Program-made: the position numbers and the translations under genes | In this document: piece by piece, positions 43,201-54,796 of the stretch | How positions within the stretch are numbered: position 1 is the first letter of the stretch | Layout: the number at the start of each line of letters is the position of its first letter | Origin: Sipunculus nudus | Taxonomy: Eukaryota > Annelida > Sipuncula > Golfingiida > Sipunculidae | Direction of reading: 5' to 3' | Length of the DNA stretch: 64,000 bases | NCBI GenBank assembly: GCA_026874595.1 | Contig: CM049310.1 | Span: 35,155,558-35,219,557 of the forward strand | The notes under the pieces: model-generated | Database searches by the model: none | What the model was told of the DNA's origin: nothing | The model's input: the letters and a program-made list of their open reading frames with translations, nothing else

Positions 43201-46200
43201 GTTTGTCTGCCGTGGGATAAAATCACTCATATCTTGGCAGTGGTTTGACATATCTGCCTAAAACTTTGCATGTTTATACATCTTGGATAGCTTTCTCGAT
43301 TTTGACGCAGGTGGTGCCACCTACATTTATGTTTACGCTGCAGACATTCAGGCTTATATTTCAGGACTGGTTTGACATATCCCCCTGAAATTTTGCATAT
43401 GTATAGCTCTTAATCATACACAAAATTGGTGGCACCACCTGCCACCATTTTTGCACATTGTCCTTCTGTTTGTCTGCTGTGGGATAAAATCACTCATATA
43501 AAAGTAGTGGTTTGACTTATCTGCCTAAAATTTTGCATATGTATTCAACTTGGACAGCTTTCTGGATTTTGTGGGAGGTGGTGCAACCTACATACGCATT
43601 TTGGCTGCAGACATCTATACTAATATGCAACACACCTCACTCTATTTCCCCTTGCCACTCAATCCATGCCTCACTTCACCCGTCCCACTCTGATTTTGGC
43701 AGATACATATACCACTTGTCGACTACCCGTATTCTAGTTAGTAAAGTAAGCAAATGGCTGCATCAATAAAAATAATGAAATTGATAATTGGGTCTGAGCA
43801 TACTTTTTGATAGAAGTCTCTGGTTGAGATAACTTGGTGGTTCTCAGTTAAGGTGTATATATATTCATCTGTTTCTTTTATTGGCCAACTATGTTCAGAA
43901 ATAAAAGTGTCAGCTTTAGTGGTTTTTCTTTTTTTTTCTTTTTATTCAGATGCCTTGGAATCCTGTAAGAAGTTCTTTGGTGGCATTGATATCCTGGTGA
44001 ACAATGCTGGATTAGCTCAACAAGAATACACATTAATGATCAGTGTTAATTTGGTAAGTTTATCACCTCAACAGAACAGATGCAGATACACTACAGTCAT
44101 TATATGTTAATTCAGTGTTGTCAATGTTAATTGGTTTCTTTGATCACCCCATTTTAAAGTCATGCAGAAAATCTGAGATTGCTTGTATTTGCCATAAGGT
44201 AAGTTAATTTGATTATAATAAGTTTAAATTGCTAATTTTGTCAATCCAGAATGATCTAGTGCAGATATACTAAAATTAAGTATAGTGTGTTATTTTGGCT
44301 GGTGTTAATTTGAAAATTGCATGAGCCCATTCTCACCTCTTCCAGATCTGCACAACAACATACTGTTTGTCATTCATTGTTTGGGTTTTGGGATGGAGGG
44401 CTGCATTAATTGCTATGATTCAGATTGTTTTTCATTAAACTTGAAATCTTGATTAAGTATAATGCCTGCTTTTTAGAGACCATTCTCACTGATGAACTAG
44501 TATATTATATGGTTTTCTTCTGAGTTATGCTTTTTGGTTCTATTTTTGTGATGTTGAGTATATTTTCCTGTTTACTTTCTGTATTTGATCATTAATCAAG
44601 ATGCACTTTTGTCCCATCATTTTGAGTTATGTTCATTGTAGAGTGGCAAGATCAGAATTATCACTCGTTTACAACATTATCATTCTGCTGAGCTCCATTA
44701 GCCAAGGGTCATTTTTTATTTCAGCTGATTTTCAGTCATGCTCAGCTGTAGCCATGTGTCTTTGTTCATTGTTCTTTGATCTCTATATTCCTTCTCTCAA
44801 ATACAATGTAATACCAGTACTCCTTAGCTGAGCAGTGTTACATTTAGGTCACTTTATGTGTGTATGGGCTGTAGTAGTGTGCTTATTAATCAATTAAATC
44901 AATAATTGGTCGTTTTCGTTGAAATTCAGTTAAATTGATTGCATTTTTGCATAATTGATTAAAATGATAATGTATGCACATGCAAAAATCCTGTCTGATA
45001 AATACGAACACAAAGTAAAGAACAGCATCAGACGGAACCTTGCTCAGCAAAAAAAACCTGCAAACAAAAAAAAACAAACATATTTTCAACCTTCTGTTTT
45101 TCTGAATGTGTCTCTTATTGGCTGCTACCCTTATTTTGTTTGGAAAAGGATTCATCGTCAGAATTTTTATTTCCTCAGTAAAGATGTATATCGACAAAAT
45201 CTTGGTCAAGTTCGAAGATGGGTGACCTTGACCTATTTTTCTACATTTTAGAGCTGATTATAGAAAAACACTAAGATGCCTATTACTCAGGAACCATTTG
45301 GTGGATTTTCACAAAACTTACTATGATTATTGGGACTGATAGTCTGTACCTGCTACACAAGTTTGGTGGCGCCACCTACAATTTCTGATTTTTAATGAAT
45401 TTTTATTGGATTTTTCAACTTTGGGCTTGTAAGTGGGATATCTCTAAAAGGATTCACCTTAGGAATTTTATTCTTTCGATGAAGATGTTTATTGACAAAA
45501 TCTTGGTCAGGTTCGAAATTGGGTGACCTTGACCTATTTTTCTACGTTTTAGAGCTGATTATAGAAAAAACATTTAGAAGCTTATTTTTCAGGAACCTTT
45601 GGGTGGATTTTCACAATACTTACTATGATCATAGGGACTGATGGTCTGTAACTGTGCACAGGTTTGGGGGCACCACCTACAATTTCTGATTTTTAATTAA
45701 TTTTTCTTAGATTTTTCAACTTTGGCCTTGTGAGCGGGATATCTCTAAAAGGATTCACAATAGGAATTTTATTTCTTTGGTGAAGATGTATATCGACAAA
45801 ATCTCGATCAAGTTCGAAGATGGGTGACCTTGACCTACTTTTCAAGGTCACAGAGCTTATAATAGAATAAAACTTGGAAGCTTATTTTTTTAGGAAGCAT
45901 TTGGTGGATTGTTATGAATATGGTACATACCTCTCCATTTTAAATTTATAACTGAGACATGTACAGATATACATCCATTTGAGAACAGATATTTAGTACT
46001 TGTTACTGTTACCATCTTTAATCACTGTTCTTTTGGCTGAGGGCTTTTGTCAGCTTCTGCTGATATTCTAGTTTTCTAGATGTTTTCTACATTTTTTATA
46101 TTGTTTTGTATGGTGGACATTTAATCATGTGTCAACACAAAATGTATTAAGCCATAGAAAAAGTGTGGATATTCATGTTGTGAGATTTCCTTACTTCAGA

Positions 46201-49200
46201 GATTAAAAAACTGTTTTAGTTCTTTTTTTACATCAAATATTAATTTCAGTATACAATTATAGTTGAGATAATGTTTAGCATAATGATATTGTTTCTCCCT
46301 CATCCAACCTACAGTGTGCATACCTGATTTGTAACGGGAATTTTTAATCAATTTACTGAATCTTTTATTTTATTTATTTTTTTATTTTGGAATAGTGATC
46401 CAAGCAATACTATAGAAGATGCCGTGTTGTGGCATTATGTTTTTTTTTAGTAATTTTATCTTTAAAGAATTTATTTTCTTCTAAATTCAGTTAAAACATT
46501 TCATGATTTAAAAAAATGCATGCAAAATTTGACATGGTATGAGCCAAACTAAGGTTGAATAATAATGGAACTTATATTCTGAATTAACTTATATTTTATT
46601 TTTTTTTATATTGTGAATTTTCGAAATTATAAAAAAAAATGAAAATGATAAATAAATTTCTTTTAAATAAATCATTATTCTCTGGCTTAAAATTGATATG
46701 CTGAAAAAAAGGGTTTAATATAAACTTAAAGCATTATTCATCAGCCTCAGCAGAAAGTGAAATAAAGTGATCAGTCCTTTCTGTCAACCTGTCCATCCAT
46801 CTGTAAATATTTCATATGCAACACACTATCTAAAAAACCTTTCCTTTTCATGGCAGCCATATTAGGCCAAAAAAAATAAAAGGTATGGTTCTCAGGCACC
46901 GCCCGCATAATAAACCCCCGCATCAAAAATTTTATTTTGATTTTCAATAGAAACTTGCCAATTTTGAGCTGCAGCCGCCCGGACATTTCTTTCAAGAAGG
47001 TAAAATCATACAATTTCCTTTGTTATGTAATGCTTTTGCTTGTTTAGCAAAATAAATCTGTTATTATCATGCTTTTCCCTTATCATTTGACATTTTTATC
47101 GAAACATACCAAAAAATTCAAAATAAAAAAAAATGCTCCCCCGCATTGATTTCTGAAAAAAAGTGCCTGAGAACCATACCTTTTTTTTATTTTGGCCTTA
47201 GAGTATTTGTTTGTCAGTCATATATTTAGTACTTGATTATCACCAAATGGCAGAGCAATTTGTCTTAGTTTTTCAAATGCTAATATATAAAAAAGTAGTA
47301 TTAAGTAAATTTTGCATATGCTAAAATTTTACAAAATTTAGCTGAGCACCATGACACATGTGTCCCTTGTTTAGAAGATTTATGACAATAAACAGCCAAT
47401 TAGCAGCTTTTTAATGTAGTTGTTTGAGCTAGTGACCAGTGACTTTCATAAATGGGAGATGTAAAATATAGATTATTTTCTCAGATATTGATTTTATTGC
47501 ATTACTAAAATATTTGGCAATGTATGATTTTTATTTTATTAATATTCTATTTGGCAAATTCCTCATTCCTTCACTGCAGCTTACTTTTTTTTAATTGATC
47601 TGTCAATTTATGAAAACATTTCCAAATTTTAGTGGGCACCCCACTCAGGAACAGACTGTAGTATGAACCCCTATTCTTTTCCTGTTCAGTCACACATTAT
47701 ATAAACCCTTGATCAGTGAAAGGGTTGACTAGATTATTATAATATTATTAATGATGGTGACAACATATCTTTTGTTTAAAATTGTTCTCTTCCTTTATAC
47801 CTTCAGACAGGGGTTATCAGAGGTTGCCATTTAGGACTGGAATACCTGAGTAAAGCCAGGTCTGGTCGCGGAGGACTGATTGTAAATATAGGCAGCACAG
47901 CTGGTGAGTAGATAATGTGGCTTCATTAATATAGCTCTCATCATGAACATTTGGCCAGCCAGAGAATGCATGATCAATATAAGTATAAACAGAAAAATTA
48001 ACATATTAAATTTTTTTTTATAAAAGTAACATCCTTGTGTAAGTGAAAAACATGATTTTCAAGTTCATTCTTGCAAGATTACATAACATTTATGAAGGGG
48101 TAAGTTGAATCCTGATAAAAAGTTATTTGAAGAGAAATTATAAGACTGTTCCTAGAAATATTTTCATGCATTACTATTAAAAATTGTAACTTAATTTGCA
48201 GTCTTGTCTGCCAATAAATGTGTGTCAAAATATGTGTAAAATGTTTAGCTTAATATTAATCATCATTACAGGTTTAACCCCAGTAGGTTACAATGCTGAA
48301 TATGCTGCTACAAAATATGGTGTTGTCGGATACTCAAGAAGTTTACAGGTATGTTATTAACACACCCTAAATTCAAAGGCGATGCAGAGTTATTTATTCT
48401 TTTGAAGATGCCAAACATATAAAAACACAGATTCCAAACAGACATGGACTGGCAAACTTATTACAACACAGATTACAACAAAGTTGGATGGGCAATACCC
48501 AGGTGGGTAAACCCATATGGGTCATACAAGGGGGTTGGGCAATAAGTCTTAAAACTCACATGGGTTTTATTGGCAATATAAGATGGCCTTTTCTAAAAAT
48601 TTTTGTGTATTCTGTGGTGTTAAAAAGTATATCCTGTCAAATTTTTACAGATTAATATCACTGTGTACATGTGATTAAATTGTAAACAATCAAGTCAATA
48701 ATTGTACTTATAAGTGAATTTAGATAAACAGTGTCAACAATTCTGAATGTCAGAGTTACCTATGAGAGCCCTATGGAAAACATAAGCTTGGAAGCCTTCT
48801 TTGAACCAGTCATGCAGTGTGTCTTACTTTAATGTGCATTGCTGTCCCATTCATCAAGTGCTAGTAAGATGCATTTACACAATAGTAACATTAGGGCTGG
48901 CCAGTCATGACAGCTTGACAGGTGATGTTTCACTTGTATGAAGGTTATTCAGTTATCACCTTCACACCCACCACTTTACTCCTTGGTATCTGTATCTGGA
49001 CATTTGTTAACAATTAAAAGTGCTCAATTCCCCCTTTTGCCAGCCATTTATACTAGTAACAAAAGATGTGAGGTGTGCACTGCAAAAGCTAGGTCGCTGA
49101 TGGCATCAAGGTAACATGAATCAGCTGGTAATTATTAATTGCATATCAACCAGTATGAGCTAGATCATCATGACCATCAGGTATAATTATCCTACCCCTT

Positions 49201-52200
49201 TGATGTTGATCATTACTGAATTCTGTATTAAAAAAATGGTAAAGGCAGGTGTTTATAGTCTGATATTTCCAATGTTGTCTGTCTCATCCAACTTTACACT
49301 TTGCCTTCCTGGTTTTTCGGGCCTGTTCATTGTAGCTTTTCTCGGCTCCCTAAGGAGCATACAACCGAAGTAGCCATATAAGGCACTAGAAGGTAATTCG
49401 TCCTACATTTGTCTCCCATGACCAGTACGCATTCACTCCTGGGTGGAGAGAGCACAACCTTGTGGTAAAGACTTTGGCTAGGAGTCTTAGGGAAGACAGC
49501 TGTCAGAACAGGACATGAACCCATAACCTTGCGGTCACAAGTCCAGCACCCAAACCATTACGCCACCATGCTCGACATAAAAAGTCCCATATACATGTAT
49601 ACAGAGGGTTTATAATTTGTTTACACTTAGGAAGTTAGGTTTAAAAAACTGTTTTAACATATTTATTAACAGCTTAAATGAAGTCAACCCTGCTACATTA
49701 AAAGTTCACTGTTAACCCTGAAAAAAATCCAAAATAAATTTACAGCCATTTGTTAGCTTTGACAGGCAGTGGCCAGTAGCAAGCTCTGCATCAATGTACC
49801 CATAAAGTAATCCACTTTTACTGAAATATATTCCTGAAAAAAATTGAAACAAAGTCTGAGATATGAGTACTTTAGGTCTTACTGCACCTAAAGACTCCTG
49901 ATTTTTTGTTGTTGGTTAACTATCATAATAAATTGGTTTATGAGTTAAATATTATACATCAGATATATTCTTAATATAGCTTTATATTAACAAAATATAA
50001 CAGCAGAGGATCACATTTACAGCTGCATATAATCGTATTTAATTCCAAATTGACACGATATTGCCCATAAAACCCGTAAAACCCATAAAGCCTGGGTTTA
50101 CCCAGAAAAACCCACTGGGCTGAGCTTTATGCTTAAAACAGGGATTTGTCCAATCCTGGATAACAAACAGACATGGATTGGCAAATATATTACAACACAG
50201 ATTACAAACAGACAAGGGTTCTACTAAGGGTTCATTCGCTCATTTTCATTTGTCAGTAGGAATGGACCTAAAATAAGACAGCCAATAGGGCTGAAAAGGA
50301 GTACTCAAGGACCTCAGTCCAATGGAAAACAGGGTATATAAGTAAAAAATTTGGACTTTTTATTAATTAATGTTTATAAAATATTGTTTAATGAATTATT
50401 AATTCTAAAATTTTACATTTCATGTTCAGTGCAGTGTCTCGGAAAAACGTTACTTATATCCTCATCTTATTAAGATTGCTGGCATATCTTACTGGTCTCT
50501 TTACCTGGTTAGGATTTAGTCACACTTGTTTAATATTTGAAACTTTTCTTACAAATTTTTGAATGAAAAAACCATTCATATGTCATGCAGTATCTCAAAA
50601 ATGTTGCCAATATCCATTGTTCAGACCAATGAGAGCTTGGTATCACATTGTGCTCCAAGTTTTAAACCCATGTCACCCCGCTCTCATTGTTTGATAACAA
50701 TTCTTGGCCCTGTGCCAGGCCTGGTGGGGAAACCCTGAAAATCATGACAAACAAAGCAGAGGTTAAAGCAAAGGAGACAGAATGACTGCAGGGTATAACC
50801 TGTGTGTAGGAGTGAATATGGACTGGGGATCAGGTCCTTTTACCATTATCTAGTAATGAATATTTTCTTTCTTCTAAGATTTAAGAAGAACAAAACCCAA
50901 AACTTGAATTTTGTAATAAATTTTGTAATAAGTAATTATTTTTTAATTATCAATATAGGAAGCCTATATATAAACATGTATACCTGCAGATGCAGTTGGA
51001 TGAGAGTGGGGAGGACCACGGAGTTCGGGTCACATGTTTATGTCCGTCCTTCACACTGACAGACATGACTGCTGCAAAGAAGGAGCTCATAGAGAGTGAT
51101 ACACAGGTTTCTGATAAAGGCGTAGCTGCGGGAATGAATCTGATAAAAAACGTAGGATTCATTAAGTAAGTCATTCTCTCTTATATCTATCATTTCCAGC
51201 AAACATACATATACACATGTGCTTTCATACACATACACGTTTGCATGCATACACAACACAGTAACATCAACACAAAATTAACATAATTGTATTTTAGTCT
51301 TTTCCATCCCCTCCTGTCCACCTGCTGCAGTGTGGACCGAAACCATACTACTTCAAGACTAAAGTAAACTGGTTTATTATAATCCAGTTTAGATAGGAAC
51401 CATGTGTGGATATGGCCTAAGTAACATTTTTAAGGGCAAATATTAATGAGGGGTAGAAGATTAAAGGGCCTCATTTTCAACAAGGTAAATAATAACCTAC
51501 CTTACAGATTATTTAAGAAACAGAATTATTTGCAAATATGACAAATCACTCTACATTTTACAACATATCACCCCCTTTAAGGCAGCCAAGATCAATGGTC
51601 ACATACAAAAACATGCATTTCCAAAAGCAGATTTAAAATAAAAATGATTGAAAAATAGAAACCTTTTAAGAAAATTAACTCCAAAAAAACAGGTGGACTC
51701 AGGTTGGTGAAACAGAGTATGAAAAATGAATGCATGTGTGATCATAGATGGATTTTTTTTTCTGTATCTTTATTGATCATTACACACACACACACACACT
51801 ATCACACACAGAGAATTTGTTGTTTGTTTCCATTATAACAGTAAAGATGATGCTGAATATGGAGCACAATTCAATGTTCAAGTTTATCAACCTATTGTCA
51901 GTTATATTTCTATATAAAATATCTAAATTTCCATAAAAATTAAAATGCATTAAATACCAGTTAAGTGCACCTGGTGTCCATAAAACTGTACTGGAATCTT
52001 GATTGATGATTGACAATAATTTTACATTATTTATTTATGTACAAAATTTCAGGCTAGTAAGTGAGCTTTGTTTTGCAGAGTGAGTGATGTTGCCAGGGCC
52101 TTCCATGAGCTGGTTGTGAATGACACTAACAAAGGCGGAGTACTGGCGGTTACCCCAAAGGGCCTGCGGTACAAATATCCCCACAGTCTAAAACCCAGGT

Positions 52201-52205
52201 TGTAG
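40209..52205 (+). CDS. HPGD: 15-hydroxyprostaglandin dehydrogenase-like short-chain dehydrogenase, 7 exons
   Basis: Exons are 40209-40301, 41259-41382, 43950-44053, 47807-47903, 48272-48348, 50990-51165 and 52079-52205. They total 798 nt, 265 residues, against 266 in human HPGD. All introns are GT-AG and in phase. Short-chain dehydrogenase landmarks: TGGARGLG at 11-18 (nucleotide loop), D36 (NAD choice), NNAG at 90-93, S137, and Y150 with K154 in YAATK. The family oxidises the 15-hydroxyl of prostaglandins in the cytosol with NAD. Human Gln148, which contacts the substrate hydroxyl, corresponds to N147 here, so the exact substrate is open. The start is the ATG at 40209, which gives the family N-terminus. 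Introns 2, 3 and 5 are full of mobile elements, but all exons are clean. Confidence 0.93.
41019..41202 (-). mobile_element. short MITE, GGGGCGGATCCA family, inverted copy
   Basis: Reads CAGGGGGAGGGTCC to GGATCTGCCCCTG, a reverse-orientation relative of 12463-12666, sharing the AATGAGAAAACC-like and GGAGTCTGGACC blocks. No clear target duplication. In HPGD-like intron 1. Confidence 0.6.
41672..41743 (+). other. 72-nt imperfect hairpin
   Basis: AAAGAGTGACACCTTT (41672-41687) pairs perfectly with AAAGGTGTCACTCTTT (41728-41743), 16 bp. Inside, CTTGTTT pairs with AAACAAG, separated by mismatched AGAT and ATCT pairs. Size and shape resemble a microRNA precursor, but it could equally be a tiny MITE. 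In HPGD-like intron 2, sense strand. Confidence 0.5.
41992..43737 (+). mobile_element. family B Helitron-like element, full-length copy
   Basis: The 5' end is TCCGCCAAAACAGAGTTTTG then CGGATAC, a stem-loop, preceded by A. About five monomers of roughly 300 bp follow, with GGTGGCGCCACC-type cores at 42342, 42490, 42615, 42770, 43165 and 43310. The 3' end has TTTTGGCAGATA (inverse of the 5' end), a stem-loop region and CCGTATTCTAG, followed by T. An A and T flank is the classic Helitron target. No replicase frame, so non-autonomous. A CCGCTGCCGTCTCC-rich stretch (42022-42090) lies in its head. Confidence 0.8.
44700..44800. repeat. fragment of a family A-type 3' end
   Basis: TTTCAGCTGATTTTCAGTCATGCTCAGCTGTAGCC then ATGTGTC and TTTGTT resemble the family A ends, without monomers. 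In HPGD-like intron 3. Confidence 0.35.
45126..46071 (+). mobile_element. family C Helitron-like element, 5'-truncated
   Basis: About three monomers matching 15757-17096 in opposite orientation, then GGCTGAGGGCTTTTGTCAGC, a TCAGC-TTCT-GCTGA hairpin and TATTCTAG followed by T. The 5' stem-loop and GTCC head are missing. In HPGD-like intron 3. Confidence 0.75.
46865..47197. mobile_element. PIF/Harbinger-like MITE
   Basis: 333 bp with inverted ends of about 35 bp: GGCCAAAAAAAATAAAAGG then TATGGTTCTCAGGCAC, mirrored at the right. The 3-bp sequence TTA flanks both ends (46862-46864 and 47198-47200), as expected for PIF/Harbinger. Related to 39165-39506. Confidence 0.75.
47336..47373 (+). repeat. 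family A-type 3' end fragment
   Basis: TTTAGCTGAGCACCATG, then hairpin GACACATGTGTC and CCTTGTT. It has the same layout as the 3' end at 32160-32196. Upstream monomers are not recognisable. Confidence 0.5.
48487..50165. mobile_element. possible inverted-end insertion inside a short tandem duplication
   Basis: The left end (GATGGGCAATACCCAGGTGG then GTAAACCC) and right end (GGGTTTACCCAG, GGGATTTGTCCAATCC) are loosely inverted. On both sides lies the same text, CAAACAGACATGG, TGGCAAA and ATTACAACACAGATTACAA (48435-48480 and 50163-50215). The interior also contains a SINE. In HPGD-like intron 5. Class unknown. Confidence 0.4.
49318..49575 (-). mobile_element. tRNA-derived SINE
   Basis: On the minus strand the head carries an A-box-like TGGCGTAATGG (49565-49555) and a B-box-like GGTTCATGTCC (49521-49511), spaced as in a tRNA gene. 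About 190 bp of tRNA-unrelated body follows, ending near GCTACAATGAACAGG. Not a functional tRNA gene: no matching acceptor stem was found. In HPGD-like intron 5. Confidence 0.7.
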
Positions 52206-53480
52206 AAATGTATCAAGTGAAAGGTGGAAGGGAGAAACCAAAGTAAAAAATTCTTGCAGGACCTTTCAAGTCAATTTTGCCTACCTTTTTCATTTAAGAA
52301 AGGTCCTGAGGAGTATTTGCTTGCACGGGAGTACATGGTGCATAGTAGATTTATATGAGCATATAGTGAGGTAATTAATGAGTTAAAATTTATTCAATTG
52401 TCATGTGCGTGGAATATAGAAGCAATGTTTTTTATACAACACATGTTATGTAAAAGCACAGTTTTATTGACATTAATATAAATATCTCATAATGAGAATT
52501 TGTCAATCCAAAAATAGCATTGCACTGATCAGTATTTGTTAAAGAATGAGCAAGCATATTTTGAGAGCAGTATGATACTCATTAAATGAACACCTAGTAT
52601 CTCAGTATGTACATTTTAATTGTTCATTTGACAAAACTTGCAGCATATTACACATCCATAATGAATATTATTCTGTTGATTCTTATGTAAAATATTTTTG
52701 TATGATTAATAAAAAAAATATTATTTTTGTTGTACATATTTTCTACAATGGTGATTAAAGATGCCATGATAATGTCGATGGGTGCACTTAAATAAAGCTA
52801 TACAAGGATTCTGGGCCAAGACTGATGTCTTTATATGCAGTTGCTCAAAAGGAAGTGCGTCTTTGGTCCCAATTTATTCGAAGGAAAGATGTCTTCTTTT
52901 GAAGTCTGTATAAAATATGCCCTTTTCCATGTCAAAACTCTTGTATGAGTTATTCATTGAACCGTTACAGAGTTTTACGTTAATGAATTTAATTCCTAAA
53001 ATTACATGATTACATGAGCTATTAGTTTATTTGAATATGTATGTTTTCGTGTCACTCCTAAAAGAGCTCAATTTCAGTGATTCACCCCAGAAAACAAGCT
53101 GTCTTTTAATTACTTCTTTGTAGTGAATGATGCAAGCAAAGCTCTTGTACTGCTGTTGTACTGATAACAAATGGTGATAGGCGGGGGCAGAAACAAGAGG
53201 GTTTTAGTGTGACATAATTCTGTTTTCATGAACATATTTTATCCTGAACATTTAGCCAGTGAAGAAGATATTTCCTGGTTTTAAATGAGCCGTCGATTTT
53301 TCTCAAATGAAGATAGTGTATCAAACCAGCTGCTTCTGCACGCAGACTATGTAGTGGGGACGTTAACAACAGGATCCTGTTTAATGTATACGCTTCCTTT
53401 GGTCATTTTACCGACCCAGTAGTAACTAAAAACGGTATCACAAAGACGGGGAAAATGAGAAAATAAAATCGAAGTGATCC
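52206..53480. other. HPGD-like 3' UTR and downstream spacer
   Basis: Polyadenylation signals AATAAA lie at 52708-52713 and 52791-52796. Beyond about 52820 there is no recognisable gene or repeat. Confidence 0.6.
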
Positions 53481-53690
53481 CCACTTCCTTCCCTCCCACG
53501 CCTTTTTCTTTCCATCATTCTTCCATTTTCTTCCTATTCTTTCCATTTTATTTCAGTCTTTCCTCCCCCCATTCTTTCTCCATATCGTCCTCGATTTTCC
53601 ACATCTTTTTCATTCATTCACTTCCCTCTCTATTTCTATTTAACGTAAATTCCTTCCATTTCCTACTGCATTGATCCATTCTTTGAATAA
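53480..53690. repeat. CT-rich strand-asymmetric stretch
   Basis: About 200 bp almost without G on the plus strand (TTCTTTCC, TCCTCCCCCC, TTCCCTCTC). No regular period. Confidence 0.55.
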
Positions 53691-53789
53691 AAAGATATAT
53701 CTTTAATGAATTATATACGTATCAGATCCGCAGGATTAAATAATTCAGCATCACATGGTTCTAGTGATAAACATTTGAGGAAATAAAAG

Positions 53790-53791
<2 letters not shown>

Positions 53792-53842
<51 letters not shown>

Positions 53843-53850
53843 TATATATA
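53792..53850. repeat. (TA)n microsatellite
   Basis: Near-perfect TA repeat with one AAA interruption. It directly abuts the 47-bp tandem repeat. Confidence 0.9.
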
Positions 53851-53853
53851 TTT

Positions 53854-54095
53854 GTTCCTTTCGTAGAAAAATCAAAATTTCACTCATGTTCCTCTCTTAG
53901 AGACGTCAAAACATCCAGGCTTTGTCTTACTCATGTTCCTCTCGTAGAAACGTCAACACTTCTAAGCTATGTCATACTTCTGTTCCTCTCATAGAAACGT
54001 TAAAACATCTAGGCTATGCCATACTCCTGTTCCTTTCGTAGAAACGTCAAAACATCTAGGCTATGTCCTACTCATGTTCCTCTCGTAGAAAAAGG
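53854..54095. repeat. 47-bp tandem repeat, about 5 copies
   Basis: Units TGTTCCTCTCGTAGAAACG, TCAAAACATCTAGGC and TATGTCATACTCA, starting at 53887, 53934 and so on. Copies differ by a few bases. Confidence 0.85.
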
Positions 54096-54164
54096 CTTTT
54101 ATGAATGTGCATTTGCCCGAGCGCGACTGTCTCTCTCTTAAAAACATCCCGCATGTATTCAGAA

Positions 54165-54286
54165 TTTTGGAAAGGGGAGGGTCTAACCAAGGAAGACTTA
54201 AAAATATTCAAAAAAGGTCCCCAGATCCAGAAAGGGAGCGAATGATCCCGGGAAAAATGGTTAAAAACAAGAAAAAAGGGTGTTTG

Positions 54287-54290
<4 letters not shown>
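54165..54290. mobile_element. fragment of the GGGGCGGATCCA-family MITE
   Basis: GGAGGGTCTAACCAAGGAAG, ACTTAAAAAT and CCAGATCCAGAAAGG match the first half of 12463-12666. Ends at a TA microsatellite. Confidence 0.45.

Positions 54291-54336
<46 letters not shown>
54290..54336. repeat. (TA)n microsatellite
   Basis: Pure TA dinucleotide run of about 47 bp. Confidence 0.92.
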
Positions 54337-54339
<3 letters not shown>

Positions 54340-54772
54340 CATATGTGTGTTTGATCCAAGTACATTTTTTATTAAACGTGATAGAAATTCGAACATACTA
54401 TATGTGGAAAAAGGTGCGTTGTGTTACACTGTGTACACGTTTTTCATCCAATCAGCGAATCATATATATGGAAGATTAATTTTTAAAATTACATTTTTGA
54501 AACAACATATAAACTGTATGACTATATATAAAAAGGAACCGCATCAATAAAGGTCTGATTATAAAACAGAGGAAGTTCCATTTTCACAACACTTTATCAC
54601 AATTTGTGACGGTCAGCTTTATAAATAACTCATGATAAAACATGACAACATTTTTAATGTAAAGCTTCTGTGTCTTACATTGTCCCAGTAGAACTTGACC
54701 TCAATAAAACTGGTCCATTTTATTGCTTTGTAACCTATGGTGCCAATGTGATAAATAATAAAAAAAATAGCT

Positions 54773-54796
54773 GGGGGGGGGGGGGGGGGGGGGGGG
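54773..54796. repeat. G24 homopolymer
   Basis: Unbroken run of 24 G, the longest of several G or C runs here (1326, 3028, 4124, 22572). Length may be inexact from sequencing. Confidence 0.85.

Noticed and set aside
49511-49575. tRNA gene
   Set aside because: A and B boxes are present but there is no cloverleaf or acceptor stem, and about 190 bp of SINE body follows.
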